NCBI RefSeq assembly: GCF_900129395.1
Contig: NZ_FQVP01000003.1
Span: 1 to 64,000, forward strand
Direction of reading: 5' to 3'
Source of the DNA: Pseudosulfitobacter pseudonitzschiae
Lineage (GTDB): Bacteria > Pseudomonadota > Alphaproteobacteria > Rhodobacterales > Rhodobacteraceae
DNA length: 64,000 nt
The notes beneath the pieces were generated by a model. It saw only the letters and a list, made by a program, of their open reading frames with translations. It was not told the origin of the DNA and ran no database searches. Positions 1-8,570 of this stretch are shown here, one piece after another (the stretch's first letter is position 1; each line of letters opens with the position of its first letter). A program made the translations under genes and the position numbers.

Positions 1-56
1 CAAACATGGGCAACGGCGGGATGACCCCCGCCCAGAAACTGAGAATGGCCGCGTAA
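1..56 (+). CDS. C-terminal end of an unidentified gene (partial)
   Basis: An open frame enters from the left edge and stops at the TAA at 54-56, encoding only about 17 residues (ending TPAQKLRMAA). It is too short to assign to a family. A C-rich/G-rich stem (71-76 with 83-88) follows but has no T tract, so it is a poor intrinsic terminator. The adjacent open frame at 43-261 is in a different register, so this may be part of the same decayed locus. Confidence 0.35.
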   Translation, partial: NMGNGGMTPAQKLRMAA

Positions 57-261
57 ATTCTACGACCAAGCCCCCGCAAAAACGGGGGGATTACCCTATG
101 ATGAGCAGAGAGAGATATACCATGTTTCGGATGCCAACAACACGGACTACCGCTGGCTCGCAAATCTTAAGTACAAGCGGGCACTTAGAATTGCACAGAA
201 TATGAGCCAGGAAATCTCTAGGATCGGCTTCGATGAATTCGAGCCATTTCGCAAAGGTTAG
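43..261 (+). pseudogene. Gene remnant without a start codon
   Basis: One frame stays open for about 72 codons between a TGA at 40-42 and a TAG at 259-261. The residues look protein-like (DANNTDYRWLANLKYKRALR, then RIGFDEFEPFRKG). No ATG, GTG or TTG in frame could start it. The simplest reading is the 3' end of a gene whose 5' part was lost by rearrangement, next to the methyltransferase gene. I do not recognise the family. It could also be a chance open frame. Confidence 0.35.
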
Positions 262-278
262 CGCCCCCTGATCTGGGG

Positions 279-1418
279 TCAGCCGTAAGACAACGATTTT
301 GAAATCTGTACCGCATGCCGCCTAATGAACTCTGGCGGCAACGCGTTACCGATCATTAGAGCGACCTTGCCGCGACCTTCAGTGAGGTCAAACTGATAAT
401 CAGCAGGAAACGTTTGAAACAACGCGGCTTCGCGAAGGCTTATTGCACGGTCTTCTTCGGGATGAAGATATCGCCCTTTTGATGGATTTCCGCAGCCACC
501 AGTCATCGTTGGCGAAACTTTGTCCCACGACATTCGTCCATAAACATCTCGAAAACCAGTGTTCTTCTTCTTATGGCATTCCAATACCAAATGGTCAGGC
601 AAGGATGTTCTTGAGCCCCCGTCCTTTGGTATATTTCGGATGATCTCCGCAACATGAGCTGCCCTGTTTGGAACATGATCATGCAATGGATCCCCTGCTT
701 CACCAACTGGTGCCAGACGAACAGCTTCGAGGCATTTGCGAACAGTAATAGCTTCTGATTTTTCAGCTTGCTTGACTTGGCCAGTCTTAGAGGCGAGCAG
801 GATCATCCTGTAGCGACGCTGAGGAACACCGTATTCCGCAGCGTCCTCCACCCTTACGTTCTTCCGCCCAACCTTATAGCCGAGAACAGAGATACGTTTT
901 AAGAACGTCTTCATCCGTATATCGTGTGCTAATGCAGGCACATTCTCCATCATGATTGATCGAGGAGAAAGAGCCTCAACTATGCGAAGAAACTCAAACA
1001 GAAGATCGTTCCGATCATCTGCGACCGCATTGGACTTTTTTCTGGTTCGGAGCGTGGAGAAGCCCTGGCAAGGTGGGCAACCTGCTAATAAGTCGAGTTC
1101 GCCCCGCTTCAAGCCAGTTGCTTTCAAGATCTCAACCGCACCAATTTTGCGTATGTCCTTGTCAAAGCAATGAACATCTGGATGGTTGAGTTTGTAAGTC
1201 GCTGCAGGGATTTTTTCGATTTCTATGCCAGCCAGCACGCGAAACCCGGCCTGTTTTAAGCCCAGTGTCAGGCCACCTGCGCCGCTAAACAGGTCGATAG
1301 CCGTCAGTGCCTTGCACATGCGCGGTTGTGGCTGACTATGTTGATTTGCTTCTGTACTTTCCTCGCTCAAAGTAATGCCACCTAACGTGCTGATAGAAAT
1401 GCGCAATTTTTGGAGCAA
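279..1418 (-). CDS. dcm: DNA (cytosine-5-)-methyltransferase
   Basis: Transfers a methyl group from S-adenosylmethionine to C5 of cytosine in a specific DNA site. The C5-MTase motifs appear in order: motif I IDLFSGAGG (residues 41-49), motif IV GCPPCQGFS with catalytic Cys117, motif VI ENVPAL (from 158), motif VIII RRYRMILLA, and the C-terminal GNALPP of motif X. The length of 379 aa is usual. The first 33 residues are not conserved-looking, so Met34 (base 1319, MCKALTAIDL) may be the real start. No restriction endonuclease gene lies within reach, so in this window it is a solitary methyltransferase. It sits downstream of the Tn7-like transposition genes, where such elements carry cargo. Target specificity cannot be read from sequence alone. 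Confidence 0.95.
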   Translation of the reverse strand: MLQKLRISISTLGGITLSEESTEANQHSQPQPRMCKALTAIDLFSGAGGLTLGLKQAGFRVLAGIEIEKIPAATYKLNHPDVHCFDKDIRKIGAVEILKATGLKRGELDLLAGCPPCQGFSTLRTRKKSNAVADDRNDLLFEFLRIVEALSPRSIMMENVPALAHDIRMKTFLKRISVLGYKVGRKNVRVEDAAEYGVPQRRYRMILLASKTGQVKQAEKSEAITVRKCLEAVRLAPVGEAGDPLHDHVPNRAAHVAEIIRNIPKDGGSRTSLPDHLVLECHKKKNTGFRDVYGRMSWDKVSPTMTGGCGNPSKGRYLHPEEDRAISLREAALFQTFPADYQFDLTEGRGKVALMIGNALPPEFIRRHAVQISKSLSYG

Positions 1419-2000
1419 TGATAGCCATTTCTAACGCCCTTCTCAAGGTGCTATCTTCGCGGTTTGGTGGCGACGAGAGAGCCGGCGAGCACAGTATCCA
1501 GGAACTGGCTTTCTGCCCCATCTATGGAATTTTTGCGATATGTACTAAAGGTTCGTTTCTCAGTTCGGATTTGGATTGCAAGTCAATCGCAACGGAGGAC
1601 TTTGTGCCGCCGTTTGTGACCCTCTCTTGGAGGTGTATGGTACGTCAAATTCGGAAGTATCCTCGGCGAAAGGTTCCATGGGGAAGGGCTGCAAAGCGAT
1701 CAACACGCCGAAAGGCCCGGATCGAAACAGCTTAGATGTTCGTAGGGAAATCAGCACCTGTCTTCGCGACAGAGGCAAATCCTCTGACAAGAAAGGCAGA
1801 ACTATCTGCCCCTTTTCAAGATGATACGTGCCACGAAGTATCCGATTCAGAAAAACGAATAAACACTGGTTTTCCGATACTGTTCTGGCGGATGTATCAC
1901 GCAATCCCGACTCTTTGCCAAAAAGGCACCGACTCGTCCGCAACTAGGTCGACGAAAAAGGGCCGACCCGCAGGTCGGCCCCATCCTAAGGATAAATAAA
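1419..2000. other. Intergenic stretch without a convincing gene
   Basis: About 580 bp lie between the methyltransferase gene and the tniQ terminator. Open frames on both strands reach 105-127 codons, but they overlap each other, have no ribosome binding site and show no recognisable motif. The methyltransferase promoter, and perhaps internal transposon sequence, should lie here. Loosely similar GAAGTATCC words occur near 1653 and 1835, but I could not define a repeat. Confidence 0.4.
1960..1981 (-). terminator. Rho-independent terminator of the transposition operon
   Basis: Stem GGGCCGACC / GGTCGGCCC with a CGCA loop. On the minus strand it is followed by CTTTTTCG, giving the U tract expected after tniQ, whose stop codon is about 20 bp upstream. 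Confidence 0.85.
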
Positions 2001-3827
2001 TCAGTCTTTCTTGCGACGAAAGTCCGAGCGTTTGTAGATGCGGGAACTTGACGCGATATCGACGCACGGCCGAATGCCGCGTGCCGCCAGATACTGTGCG
2101 TAAGGGCCAGGTTCGCGGTCGACGCTTAAGGCCAAGTTGGCGAGTGAAAAATAGTCTGCGCAAAAAGCACGCAACGATTCGACCGTGATGTAGCGTATGC
2201 TGTGGTCCGCATATGGAATGTGGATGGACTTCTCGACCAGCTTACCAGCAGCGACCAACTCGGAGATAGTCTTCCGATCAACATGCAGGGTCTTGGCGGC
2301 GTCCTTATGCAAAAGCCCCTCCGAGCGCTTCGGCTCGATATGCCTTTTCAACTCGTCGATGGGAACGAGAAGGTCGGTCAACAAGCGTCGCGACGATGGA
2401 GGATGCTTCAGCTTCAACGTTTCGTTGCAGCAGTAATGGATCAGGGCTTCGATCGGCAGGCGGAATTGACGGGCCGCATCGAAAAGCGGCAGGTGAGTGT
2501 CGGTTCCGAGCGAGCGCATCGCAACCGTGCCGAAAAGCCGATGCTTGAGCTTCCATACGTCGTCCCGCTCGAATCTATAGGTGCCGGTATCCTCGAACGA
2601 ACGCGTTCCGAGAAAACCAGCCCTCGCCAAACGACCGGCGATGTTGCGATGCACTCCGAACAGCTCGCAGACTTCGTCGAGGTCGTAATCGGTCGCCTCG
2701 TCTTTCTTTATTTGTTCCAGAACATCGACGGGGATGTAGTCGAGGAGAACCGGAATAGGTCTACCGGGTTTGACTGAAGCCAACCCACGCTCAACGAGAC
2801 GATGGCCCAGGCGTGCGCGATTCATATCGATCATTCGCGCCCCGGTCGCGAGTGTGTGACGACGCTGCTCGCCGCATTCCACACCGAGAACCTCCATTCC
2901 TTCCGGCACCGGAAACGTGTCGAGGATATACTCACGGACTATATCCTTGATCGGATTGAATGCCGGGTCTTCCTTGTTCCGAAGCCAGTCGAAGAACCCT
3001 CCAAAACGTTTGCGGTGCTTGGCCGCCGCTACAGGCTTTGACATACGGATCCTCTCGAGAGCTCCCCGAAACGACGCCGGGCCTTCGCTGAGGATCTGAA
3101 AGCCGTAGTGTCCTGCCGAACGGAGCTCCCGCTCGGATAGGTCGTCGAGTTTCGCCTTCGGACCTGACTGGATCAAGCACCCGAGCGCAGTAGAGGTCGC
3201 CGCGATGACCCGGTACTCCATTCCGTCGAGGAACGCAGACGTTCGAGCGCCGCGGACCCGGCCTATGAGATAGTTTTCGAGGCCGCGATGCTGGGGCGTG
3301 ACTCGGTCGCCAAGCCGGGAGAAGGCTCGCAGATCCGCATTTTGGATCGCGAAGTGAAAGTCCAATCTGCCGCACGAGCCCACAGTGTCCGTGACATCGA
3401 TCAGAAGGCAATTGTGCTCGTGGCACGTGTGGACATCCGCGAGAAGCCATTCGAACCGTTGATATGGGCCGAGTACGGAATCGCGGCGCCGGTCACCGTT
3501 GATGCACTTCTGGCAGATGCGAACGCGAAAGCGGGCGAGATCTCTCGACGTCAGGATCGCTTTTCCGTAAGCGAAGCGACCGCCATCGAACGCAACGGGC
3601 GTTCGCCGGAGAGACGGATGATCGTGTATACCAGCACCGAGCGCGAGTTCCGCCAATGCTTCCGGATCAGCCCGAAGCATGTCTTCCTGGCGGACGCCGA
3701 TGTCCTTTCTGAAATCTGAGAGGTCGGCAGCGCCGTTCCGGACCGCGATGCGGGACACGAGCGACATGAATGTCTCATCGTCGTGGCTCGGAACGGAGAG
3801 CGGAGACGGGGGCTTGATGTCCGTCAT
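2001..3827 (-). CDS. tniQ: TniQ/TnsD-type target-selection protein
   Basis: TniQ-family protein of 608 aa, predicted to bind the target DNA and recruit the TniB/TnsC ATPase in Tn7-like transposition. The N-terminus carries the family signature (DDETFMSLVSRIA, about residues 16-28). A zinc-finger-like stretch follows (ICQKC about 40 residues before HTCHEHNC). At 608 aa it is longer than the short TniQ of Tn5053 or CRISPR-associated elements and closer to TnsD-type proteins, which recognise a fixed attachment site. It contains further helix-turn-helix-like stretches (for example HKDAAKTLHVDRKTISELVA). Its start overlaps the tniB stop by ATGA. It is the last gene of the operon. The preferred target cannot be stated from this window. 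Confidence 0.88.
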   Translation of the reverse strand: MTDIKPPSPLSVPSHDDETFMSLVSRIAVRNGAADLSDFRKDIGVRQEDMLRADPEALAELALGAGIHDHPSLRRTPVAFDGGRFAYGKAILTSRDLARFRVRICQKCINGDRRRDSVLGPYQRFEWLLADVHTCHEHNCLLIDVTDTVGSCGRLDFHFAIQNADLRAFSRLGDRVTPQHRGLENYLIGRVRGARTSAFLDGMEYRVIAATSTALGCLIQSGPKAKLDDLSERELRSAGHYGFQILSEGPASFRGALERIRMSKPVAAAKHRKRFGGFFDWLRNKEDPAFNPIKDIVREYILDTFPVPEGMEVLGVECGEQRRHTLATGARMIDMNRARLGHRLVERGLASVKPGRPIPVLLDYIPVDVLEQIKKDEATDYDLDEVCELFGVHRNIAGRLARAGFLGTRSFEDTGTYRFERDDVWKLKHRLFGTVAMRSLGTDTHLPLFDAARQFRLPIEALIHYCCNETLKLKHPPSSRRLLTDLLVPIDELKRHIEPKRSEGLLHKDAAKTLHVDRKTISELVAAGKLVEKSIHIPYADHSIRYITVESLRAFCADYFSLANLALSVDREPGPYAQYLAARGIRPCVDIASSSRIYKRSDFRRKKD

Positions 3828-4777
3828 GCGATCCGTCCCTCGTCGGCCAACAGCTCGCGCGGGTCGATCCGACGGAAATTCTGCGCGACGAACGGATTGA
3901 GCCCGTCGATGCAGCCCGTCCGCCGCCGAAACGCACCGGCGAAATCCGCGACCGTCAGCGATGCCCCCTGCCTGAGAAATGCTACCTCGATGGCGACGAT
4001 TGTGATCTCAATGATCAGGCCGAACTCATTGGCGGCAGCATGGACGAGACGGGCTGCGAACTCGTTCGTCCCGATCCCGTCGTCGGCGGATAGAGAGGTC
4101 TTGGCGACATACGCGGAAAGCAGGTCGCGGACCTTGCCCAGATCGGAGATCTCGTTAACGGGGTCGAACCGGATCGGCTGAAACCGCCTGCCGAGTTGCG
4201 GGTCGAAATTCAGGATGTCCGCAAGCTCGCCGGTCCCAGAGAGAATGAGGCAGACCGGCCAGTCGGGGTCTTGCATTAGGGATTTCAGAAGGTTCACGAC
4301 GGACTGGCGTTCGCGTTCGGTGCCCCGTGCGGCAAGGTCCTGCGCTTCGTCGAGATGGAGGAAGAGGGTTTGCCGTTCCCGCAGGTGGTGACGAACGAGG
4401 TTCCAGACGTACCATGCCTCCCGCCGACCGTTGACGGGATAGCCGAGCCCCCGAAGGATTGTCTGCCCGACGAATTTCACCGTGGCAGGCGAGGGAACGC
4501 GCAGGCTGATGATTTCCCAATGGTCGCCGGTGTCTCCGTCTTTCGATGCGTTTCGCAGAAGTCTATCCACGGCGGTGGTCTTGCCGCTTCCCGATGCACC
4601 TATGACGGCGATCCCACGCAGCTCGCGGGATCGACCAGCGCGGATGTCGGCCTGCCGCCTGTGTTTGAGGAGCCGGAAAACCTCGTCGAGCTGTCGGAAC
4701 CGCTCGTGCCGCACGAAGTGGGCCTGAAGGTCGGCGATTTGCTCGCCGACCGATTGCAGAAGAGCCTCGGACATCAT
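3824..4777 (-). CDS. tniB: TniB/TnsC-type AAA+ ATPase, transposition regulator
   Basis: AAA+ ATPase of 317 aa that in Tn7-like and Tn5053-like elements links the target selector to the transposase. Walker A is GASGSGKTT (residues 60-68) and Walker B is LFLHLDEAQ (138-146). The arginine-rich C-terminal part fits the family. It overlaps tniA upstream and tniQ downstream by four bases (ATGA), so all are translationally coupled. It could be named tnsC equally well. The presence of a TnsA-like gene favours the Tn7-like reading. Confidence 0.92.
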   Translation of the reverse strand: MMSEALLQSVGEQIADLQAHFVRHERFRQLDEVFRLLKHRRQADIRAGRSRELRGIAVIGASGSGKTTAVDRLLRNASKDGDTGDHWEIISLRVPSPATVKFVGQTILRGLGYPVNGRREAWYVWNLVRHHLRERQTLFLHLDEAQDLAARGTERERQSVVNLLKSLMQDPDWPVCLILSGTGELADILNFDPQLGRRFQPIRFDPVNEISDLGKVRDLLSAYVAKTSLSADDGIGTNEFAARLVHAAANEFGLIIEITIVAIEVAFLRQGASLTVADFAGAFRRRTGCIDGLNPFVAQNFRRIDPRELLADEGRIA

Positions 4778-6945
4778 TCGTCCTCCAGTGTCCAGGGCGA
4801 GTGCCCGTCGGCTTCATGATCGTCTTCGGGCACAGCACTGCCCCCCGATCCGTCGGTGTTCGGACGAACCGGTTTGCCGATCCCGATGTCGAACGAATCG
4901 TCCTCGTCCGGTCCCTCTTGACGATTGCGAGAGACGATCAATCTCGATCCGTCGGAACCGCCCTGCTTGGCCTCCGTCGTGATGTTCAGCCCGAGGAACA
5001 ATTCCCCTTCGAGGCGATGTAGCGCCTCTGCTGACATACGGCTCGGTGTCAATTCCATCCTCAGAAGCGCGTCCCTCTGGATCGTTTCTATCCCGTCGAA
5101 TGCGCGGCGGATGGAGTCTTCATGGATCGCGGCGTCACGTCGATGCTTCTGGCGCAGCGCTGTACAGGTGTCGATCCACTCGTCCAGAGAACGACCATGA
5201 AACCCTTCGGGAACAGCTTCGGCGGCGTGCCATTTCCCGTCGATCCGAACGGTGATCCAGCCCAAGTCCTGCGGATCCATGCGGACATCGACGTTGCTAT
5301 CGTGACCATGCAGAAATTGATTTCGAACCGCATCGGACGTGTACTCTATCCCTACAACTTTAACGTTGCCGCCAACAATTATACGGTTGTTTGGGATGCC
5401 GAATGCGGCCCGCCGGACATGTCCGTCTGGTGGCGGAGTAACGCCGTAGAGATTACTCAGGCGCTTCCAGCAGTGCGCAGGCGTTTCCCCTCCGAGCCCC
5501 TCGTGTCCTTGCTGGTGATATATGTCGACGATGTACCTCGTGACGATCCGCGTCAGTTCGTCATCGGCGAGACTGGCGTATCGCTCGGCGTCATAGTCGC
5601 CTTTCTCGACGGGGTTTGAATGCGTGCGAGCGTGGAGAAGTGGCATGAGCTTCTGTCCGAAGGTGCGGAATAGGCTCTCGACCATACCCCTGAGCTGCGG
5701 CTGACTCGCGGGGCCGTAGATGACGTTTCCGCCCGCCGAGTGGATGGCTGCGCGGAAGGTCTCGTTGTTATTCTCGGGGCCCATGTCGGCGCTGACGACG
5801 TTCAGCCCGCCGTGGAAGGGCCACGGATTTTCGCAGCCCATGGCTCGCGCGATATGTGATTTGTCTCGAGTCGCGTCCGCGATGACGGCGACCGAACTCG
5901 CTGCCGAGGGTGCGTCGACGATGCGGAACGCGACCACGACACGCGTGGCCTTGTCGATCGCGACCGTGATCCATCGTCGGCCCTTTTCGAGCCGCGCGCG
6001 CATCTCGGGGTTTAGCCCTTCCAGGATACCGCTGCGAGCGAACAAGGTGATGAGATCAATCTTCCACGAGTCCGTTTCGAGCACCTCCATCGGGAAGAGC
6101 GCTTTGTCGCCGTTTTCACTGATGTTAAACTTTCTGTTGGCGGCAGCGGGGCCGAACCGCTGCGCGTAGGTATGATAGGGATCGAGGCCATCCAGGCGAC
6201 GACGTATCGTCCGACCGGACATAGGGTCGAGAGCCACTTCTCCGGCGTCCGCGCGGCAACGGTTTTCTTCTTTGAGCCGAAGCATCGTTCTTTCCACGAC
6301 TTGCGCCTTTGAAGGCCGAAGCGGACATGCGTAATCCTCAATGCTCTTGGCGACGAATGCCTCCGTGGCTAAGCTGAAGCGACGTGCTCGATTGCCGGAC
6401 CGGTATAACTCGGGAACGAGAGCCATGATTCCGCGCGCGCCGTCGCGATAGCTCCGATACCATTCGAGGAGAGTGGATGGTTTGGGGAGATCGTGAAGTT
6501 CGATTTTCGAAGCGGACCGTCTTTTCCGAGCTCCGCGCTGTGCGGCGGTTTCCATTTCGATGATCTGCGGTACGAGATCTGTCATTGCCTGTCGGATCGA
6601 GTTCCGGGTCAGAACTAGGGCACCTCGCTTGCGCCGTTCGTCGAGCAGGGTACACCAACGGTGCCGCCAGAGAACTTCGCTCTGCACATCAGCCGGAAGG
6701 TCGTTCAAACCCTCGAAATCATTCGAAGATGCGCTCCGGGAAGCCCGATCGTAAAACCCTCGTTGAAGATGGGCCGTTCGTGTGCGGAGAAGGCGCGACA
6801 TCTCCTCGAACGCGATGGTCTCGGTTATGCCGGGGTTATCGTGTTGGAATACGGTGAGGCTGTGTTCGTCGTGGTCGGCGACCCTGTAAGCCGTGCCGTG
6901 TATGAGAAGACGGTCCGTCTCGGCAAATTTCATGCGGATGGTCAT
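4774..6945 (-). CDS. tniA: TniA/TnsB-type DDE transposase
   Basis: Transposase of the Mu/TnsB/retroviral-integrase superfamily that joins the transposon 3' ends to target DNA. With the start at base 6945 (MTIRMKFAETD) it is 723 aa. The open frame continues 61 codons further upstream, but that extension overlaps tnsA and is unlike the family. The DDE residues are Asp292 (LETDSW), Asp387 (VSADMGPE) and Glu423 (GMVESLF). The post-catalytic Mu-C beta-barrel region includes HEGLGGETPAHCW. Upstream helical domains presumably bind the transposon ends. Start and stop overlap the neighbouring genes by ATGA. Confidence 0.93.
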   Translation of the reverse strand: MTIRMKFAETDRLLIHGTAYRVADHDEHSLTVFQHDNPGITETIAFEEMSRLLRTRTAHLQRGFYDRASRSASSNDFEGLNDLPADVQSEVLWRHRWCTLLDERRKRGALVLTRNSIRQAMTDLVPQIIEMETAAQRGARKRRSASKIELHDLPKPSTLLEWYRSYRDGARGIMALVPELYRSGNRARRFSLATEAFVAKSIEDYACPLRPSKAQVVERTMLRLKEENRCRADAGEVALDPMSGRTIRRRLDGLDPYHTYAQRFGPAAANRKFNISENGDKALFPMEVLETDSWKIDLITLFARSGILEGLNPEMRARLEKGRRWITVAIDKATRVVVAFRIVDAPSAASSVAVIADATRDKSHIARAMGCENPWPFHGGLNVVSADMGPENNNETFRAAIHSAGGNVIYGPASQPQLRGMVESLFRTFGQKLMPLLHARTHSNPVEKGDYDAERYASLADDELTRIVTRYIVDIYHQQGHEGLGGETPAHCWKRLSNLYGVTPPPDGHVRRAAFGIPNNRIIVGGNVKVVGIEYTSDAVRNQFLHGHDSNVDVRMDPQDLGWITVRIDGKWHAAEAVPEGFHGRSLDEWIDTCTALRQKHRRDAAIHEDSIRRAFDGIETIQRDALLRMELTPSRMSAEALHRLEGELFLGLNITTEAKQGGSDGSRLIVSRNRQEGPDEDDSFDIGIGKPVRPNTDGSGGSAVPEDDHEADGHSPWTLEDE

Positions 6946-7628
6946 TGGACAGACTCCCGGAAAACGACGCTTGCGACCGTGATCGGAGAGCGGCGATCGG
7001 CACGAAGGTGTCCGACGTAAATCGCACGGAACACCGCGCGGAACATGCGCCCACCCATGTCGCTTTCGTTGATCAGGTCCGACACCGAGAGTTGGCCGTC
7101 CGCCCGCCGGAGACGTTCGGTCAGCCACGCATCCGCCTCCGGGTCGGTATCGCGCGCGAAATGAAGGTATCGGGCGGCATTCGTCGCCTCGGTGCGGTCG
7201 ATGTCGTCATCGGTGACGAGCCTTACCTCGTCGGCCACGCGGCGAGGTAGCGCAGCCTCAACGTCTACGAGTTCCTCGAAGAACCGCCGCCGATCCGATA
7301 GCTTCTTTGGTTTGACGGCGATAGCAATACGGCGACCCGTTAGGTACGTGGCCATGAAATCGAACGTATGCCACCGGCGGACGCCATCGTTTCCGTGATA
7401 CTCGACGCGTGGATACTGCTCCCGCAAATCATGAAGACCGGGTTGCGCAAGCAGGATCGAACGTGTCCGGTCCTCCAGCCTGCTTTCGCAGTCGACCGTG
7501 ACCAATCCGTCAACGCTCGGCATTGAGCACGCAGACGACGTGCGACAACTACCACGCGACCGGAAGGATATCTTGCGAAGGCCTCTCGAAGGGTGAGGGG
7601 GACGGAATGTGTGTGTTTGTTGGTTCAT
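6942..7628 (-). CDS. tnsA: TnsA-like endonuclease of the Tn7-like element
   Basis: Protein of 228 aa at the head of the transposition operon. In Tn7, TnsA cuts the 5' ends of the transposon so that it moves by cut-and-paste. The N-terminal part fits the TnsA endonuclease fold: a Glu in CESRLEDR (48 or 52), Asp90 in TFDF, and Lys106 in the strand IAIAVKP. In Tn7 TnsA the last motif is Gln-Val-Lys; here it is Ala-Val-Lys, so one catalytic-site position is changed. A C-terminal helical region (DLINESDMGGRMFRAVF) follows. It overlaps tniA by ATGA. The assignment rests on order, length and these motifs. Confidence 0.8.
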   Translation of the reverse strand: MNQQTHTFRPPHPSRGLRKISFRSRGSCRTSSACSMPSVDGLVTVDCESRLEDRTRSILLAQPGLHDLREQYPRVEYHGNDGVRRWHTFDFMATYLTGRRIAIAVKPKKLSDRRRFFEELVDVEAALPRRVADEVRLVTDDDIDRTEATNAARYLHFARDTDPEADAWLTERLRRADGQLSVSDLINESDMGGRMFRAVFRAIYVGHLRADRRSPITVASVVFRESVQ

Positions 7629-7669
7629 TTCTTAATCGGACACACCTCACCCGATGCCGTGCGTAGCGC

Positions 7670-7737
7670 GCGACTGACCGGGGGAGGCGGTCCCCTTTCA
7701 TCTCATTTGAACACGACTTCCGAGGGCGGTCAGTCGC
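7670..7737. repeat. 11-bp inverted repeat upstream of tnsA
   Basis: GCGACTGACCG at 7670-7680 and its exact reverse complement CGGTCAGTCGC at 7727-7737, 46 bp apart, just before the first transposition gene. A smaller GGGGA/TCCCC hairpin lies at 7681-7695. The position fits either transposase binding sites at the transposon end or operators for the adjacent Ner-like protein. Confidence 0.55.
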
Positions 7738-7858
7738 CACCGGACTTGACTTTTCTGCCGTGTGAGGGAAGATGAAGCTATCGGGTACCAATCGATACGA
7801 CATCAGGACTCTGGCAGGCTATGCTTGTTGGAGTTCTCTTGTTTTTGGGCTGTCTATT

Positions 7859-8080
7859 TCATCCGTTTTCCTCCTTGTATCGTTCGGGGAAAAGGGCCTC
7901 AGCGGTCGTGCCGAGCCGCTCCGCGATCGCCCGCTGAATGGGATCTGACTTGCGATGCCCTTGGCTGACGATCGTCACCGTACTCTGATCCTTGCCGATA
8001 TCACGGGCGATTTGCGTGATCGAAGTGCCACATTCGCGGAGCCGACGCTTGATTTCCTTGTGGCGGTTCTGATCGAGCAT
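7859..8080 (-). CDS. Ner-like helix-turn-helix DNA-binding protein
   Basis: Small DNA-binding protein of 73 aa resembling the Ner/Nlp family of phage Mu and Mu-like elements, which repress the early transposition operon. The HTH region reads TSITQIARDIGKDQSTVTIV. The C-terminal half (PIQRAIAERLGTTAEALFPE) has the family's characteristic end. The start at 8080 (MLDQNRHKE) is preferred because GGAGG lies 8 bases upstream; an in-frame ATG at 8095 would add five residues. It is encoded about 230 bp ahead of tnsA in the same direction, which suggests it controls transposition. Confidence 0.75.
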   Translation of the reverse strand: MLDQNRHKEIKRRLRECGTSITQIARDIGKDQSTVTIVSQGHRKSDPIQRAIAERLGTTAEALFPERYKEENG

Positions 8081-8363
8081 TTTGCGGTCCTCCATGTGGA
8101 AGATACCAAATATGGACCATACCCACGACTACATCGAATCACGTCCGTAGCACTTAGGTCAATAACTATTCGACGATGAGTGCGAGGTAAGTGTTTGACA
8201 ACATTATAGGATCTGGCATTCCTTATAAGAATGACGGCAAATTCTTTGGTGGCTATGAGAGTTTCAATGTCCGGCAGGAACCCGCCGGATCTCGAGCCGC
8301 AATGCCTCGTCACGCCGGGCACGATCCGACAACCGGGCTGGACCAGCCCGCTTCGCCAAATGT

Positions 8364-8549
8364 TCATATTACGTGGGCGGGGCGATCGGCAGGACAGTGC
8401 AGTTCGGCTCGACCCCAGCGGTCATAGCGGGTCGCGACGCGCCTCCAATCCATGAGCTTCCCGAACAGGATCTCGATCCGGTTGCGGCGCTTGTAATGGC
8501 GTTTGTCATATCTGAATGGCGTCTTGCGTTGCTTTCGGCCGGGGATACA
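8364..8549 (-). pseudogene. IS5-family transposase remnant (C-terminal end)
   Basis: The minus-strand frame encodes CIPGRKQRKTPFRYDKRHY, then KRRNRIEILFGKLMDWRRVA and TRYDRWG, which matches the conserved C-terminal region of IS5-group transposases around the catalytic Glu (RIEILFG). The upstream part is missing: a stop lies just before the preserved segment. The C-terminus runs out of register after TRYDR. The remnant lies 20 bp beyond the stop of the ABC ATPase gene. Confidence 0.75.
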
Positions 8550-8570
8550 AGCGCGTATCTACGATCTTCT

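Noticed and set aside
1418-1943. Two overlapping frames (105 and 127 codons) on opposite strands
   Set aside because: Neither has a ribosome site or family features; recorded as intergenic.
2001-7628. CRISPR-associated transposon
   Set aside because: The Tns/Tni set fits, but no cas genes or CRISPR repeats are present in the window.
8192-8234. Candidate transposon terminus beginning TGTTTGACAACATTATAGG
   Set aside because: TGT start and nearby CATTC/GAATG arms are suggestive, but no matching opposite end or repeated binding sites could be found.
7975-8367. 130-codon minus frame over the Ner-like gene
   Set aside because: Overlaps the better-supported HTH gene in another register.
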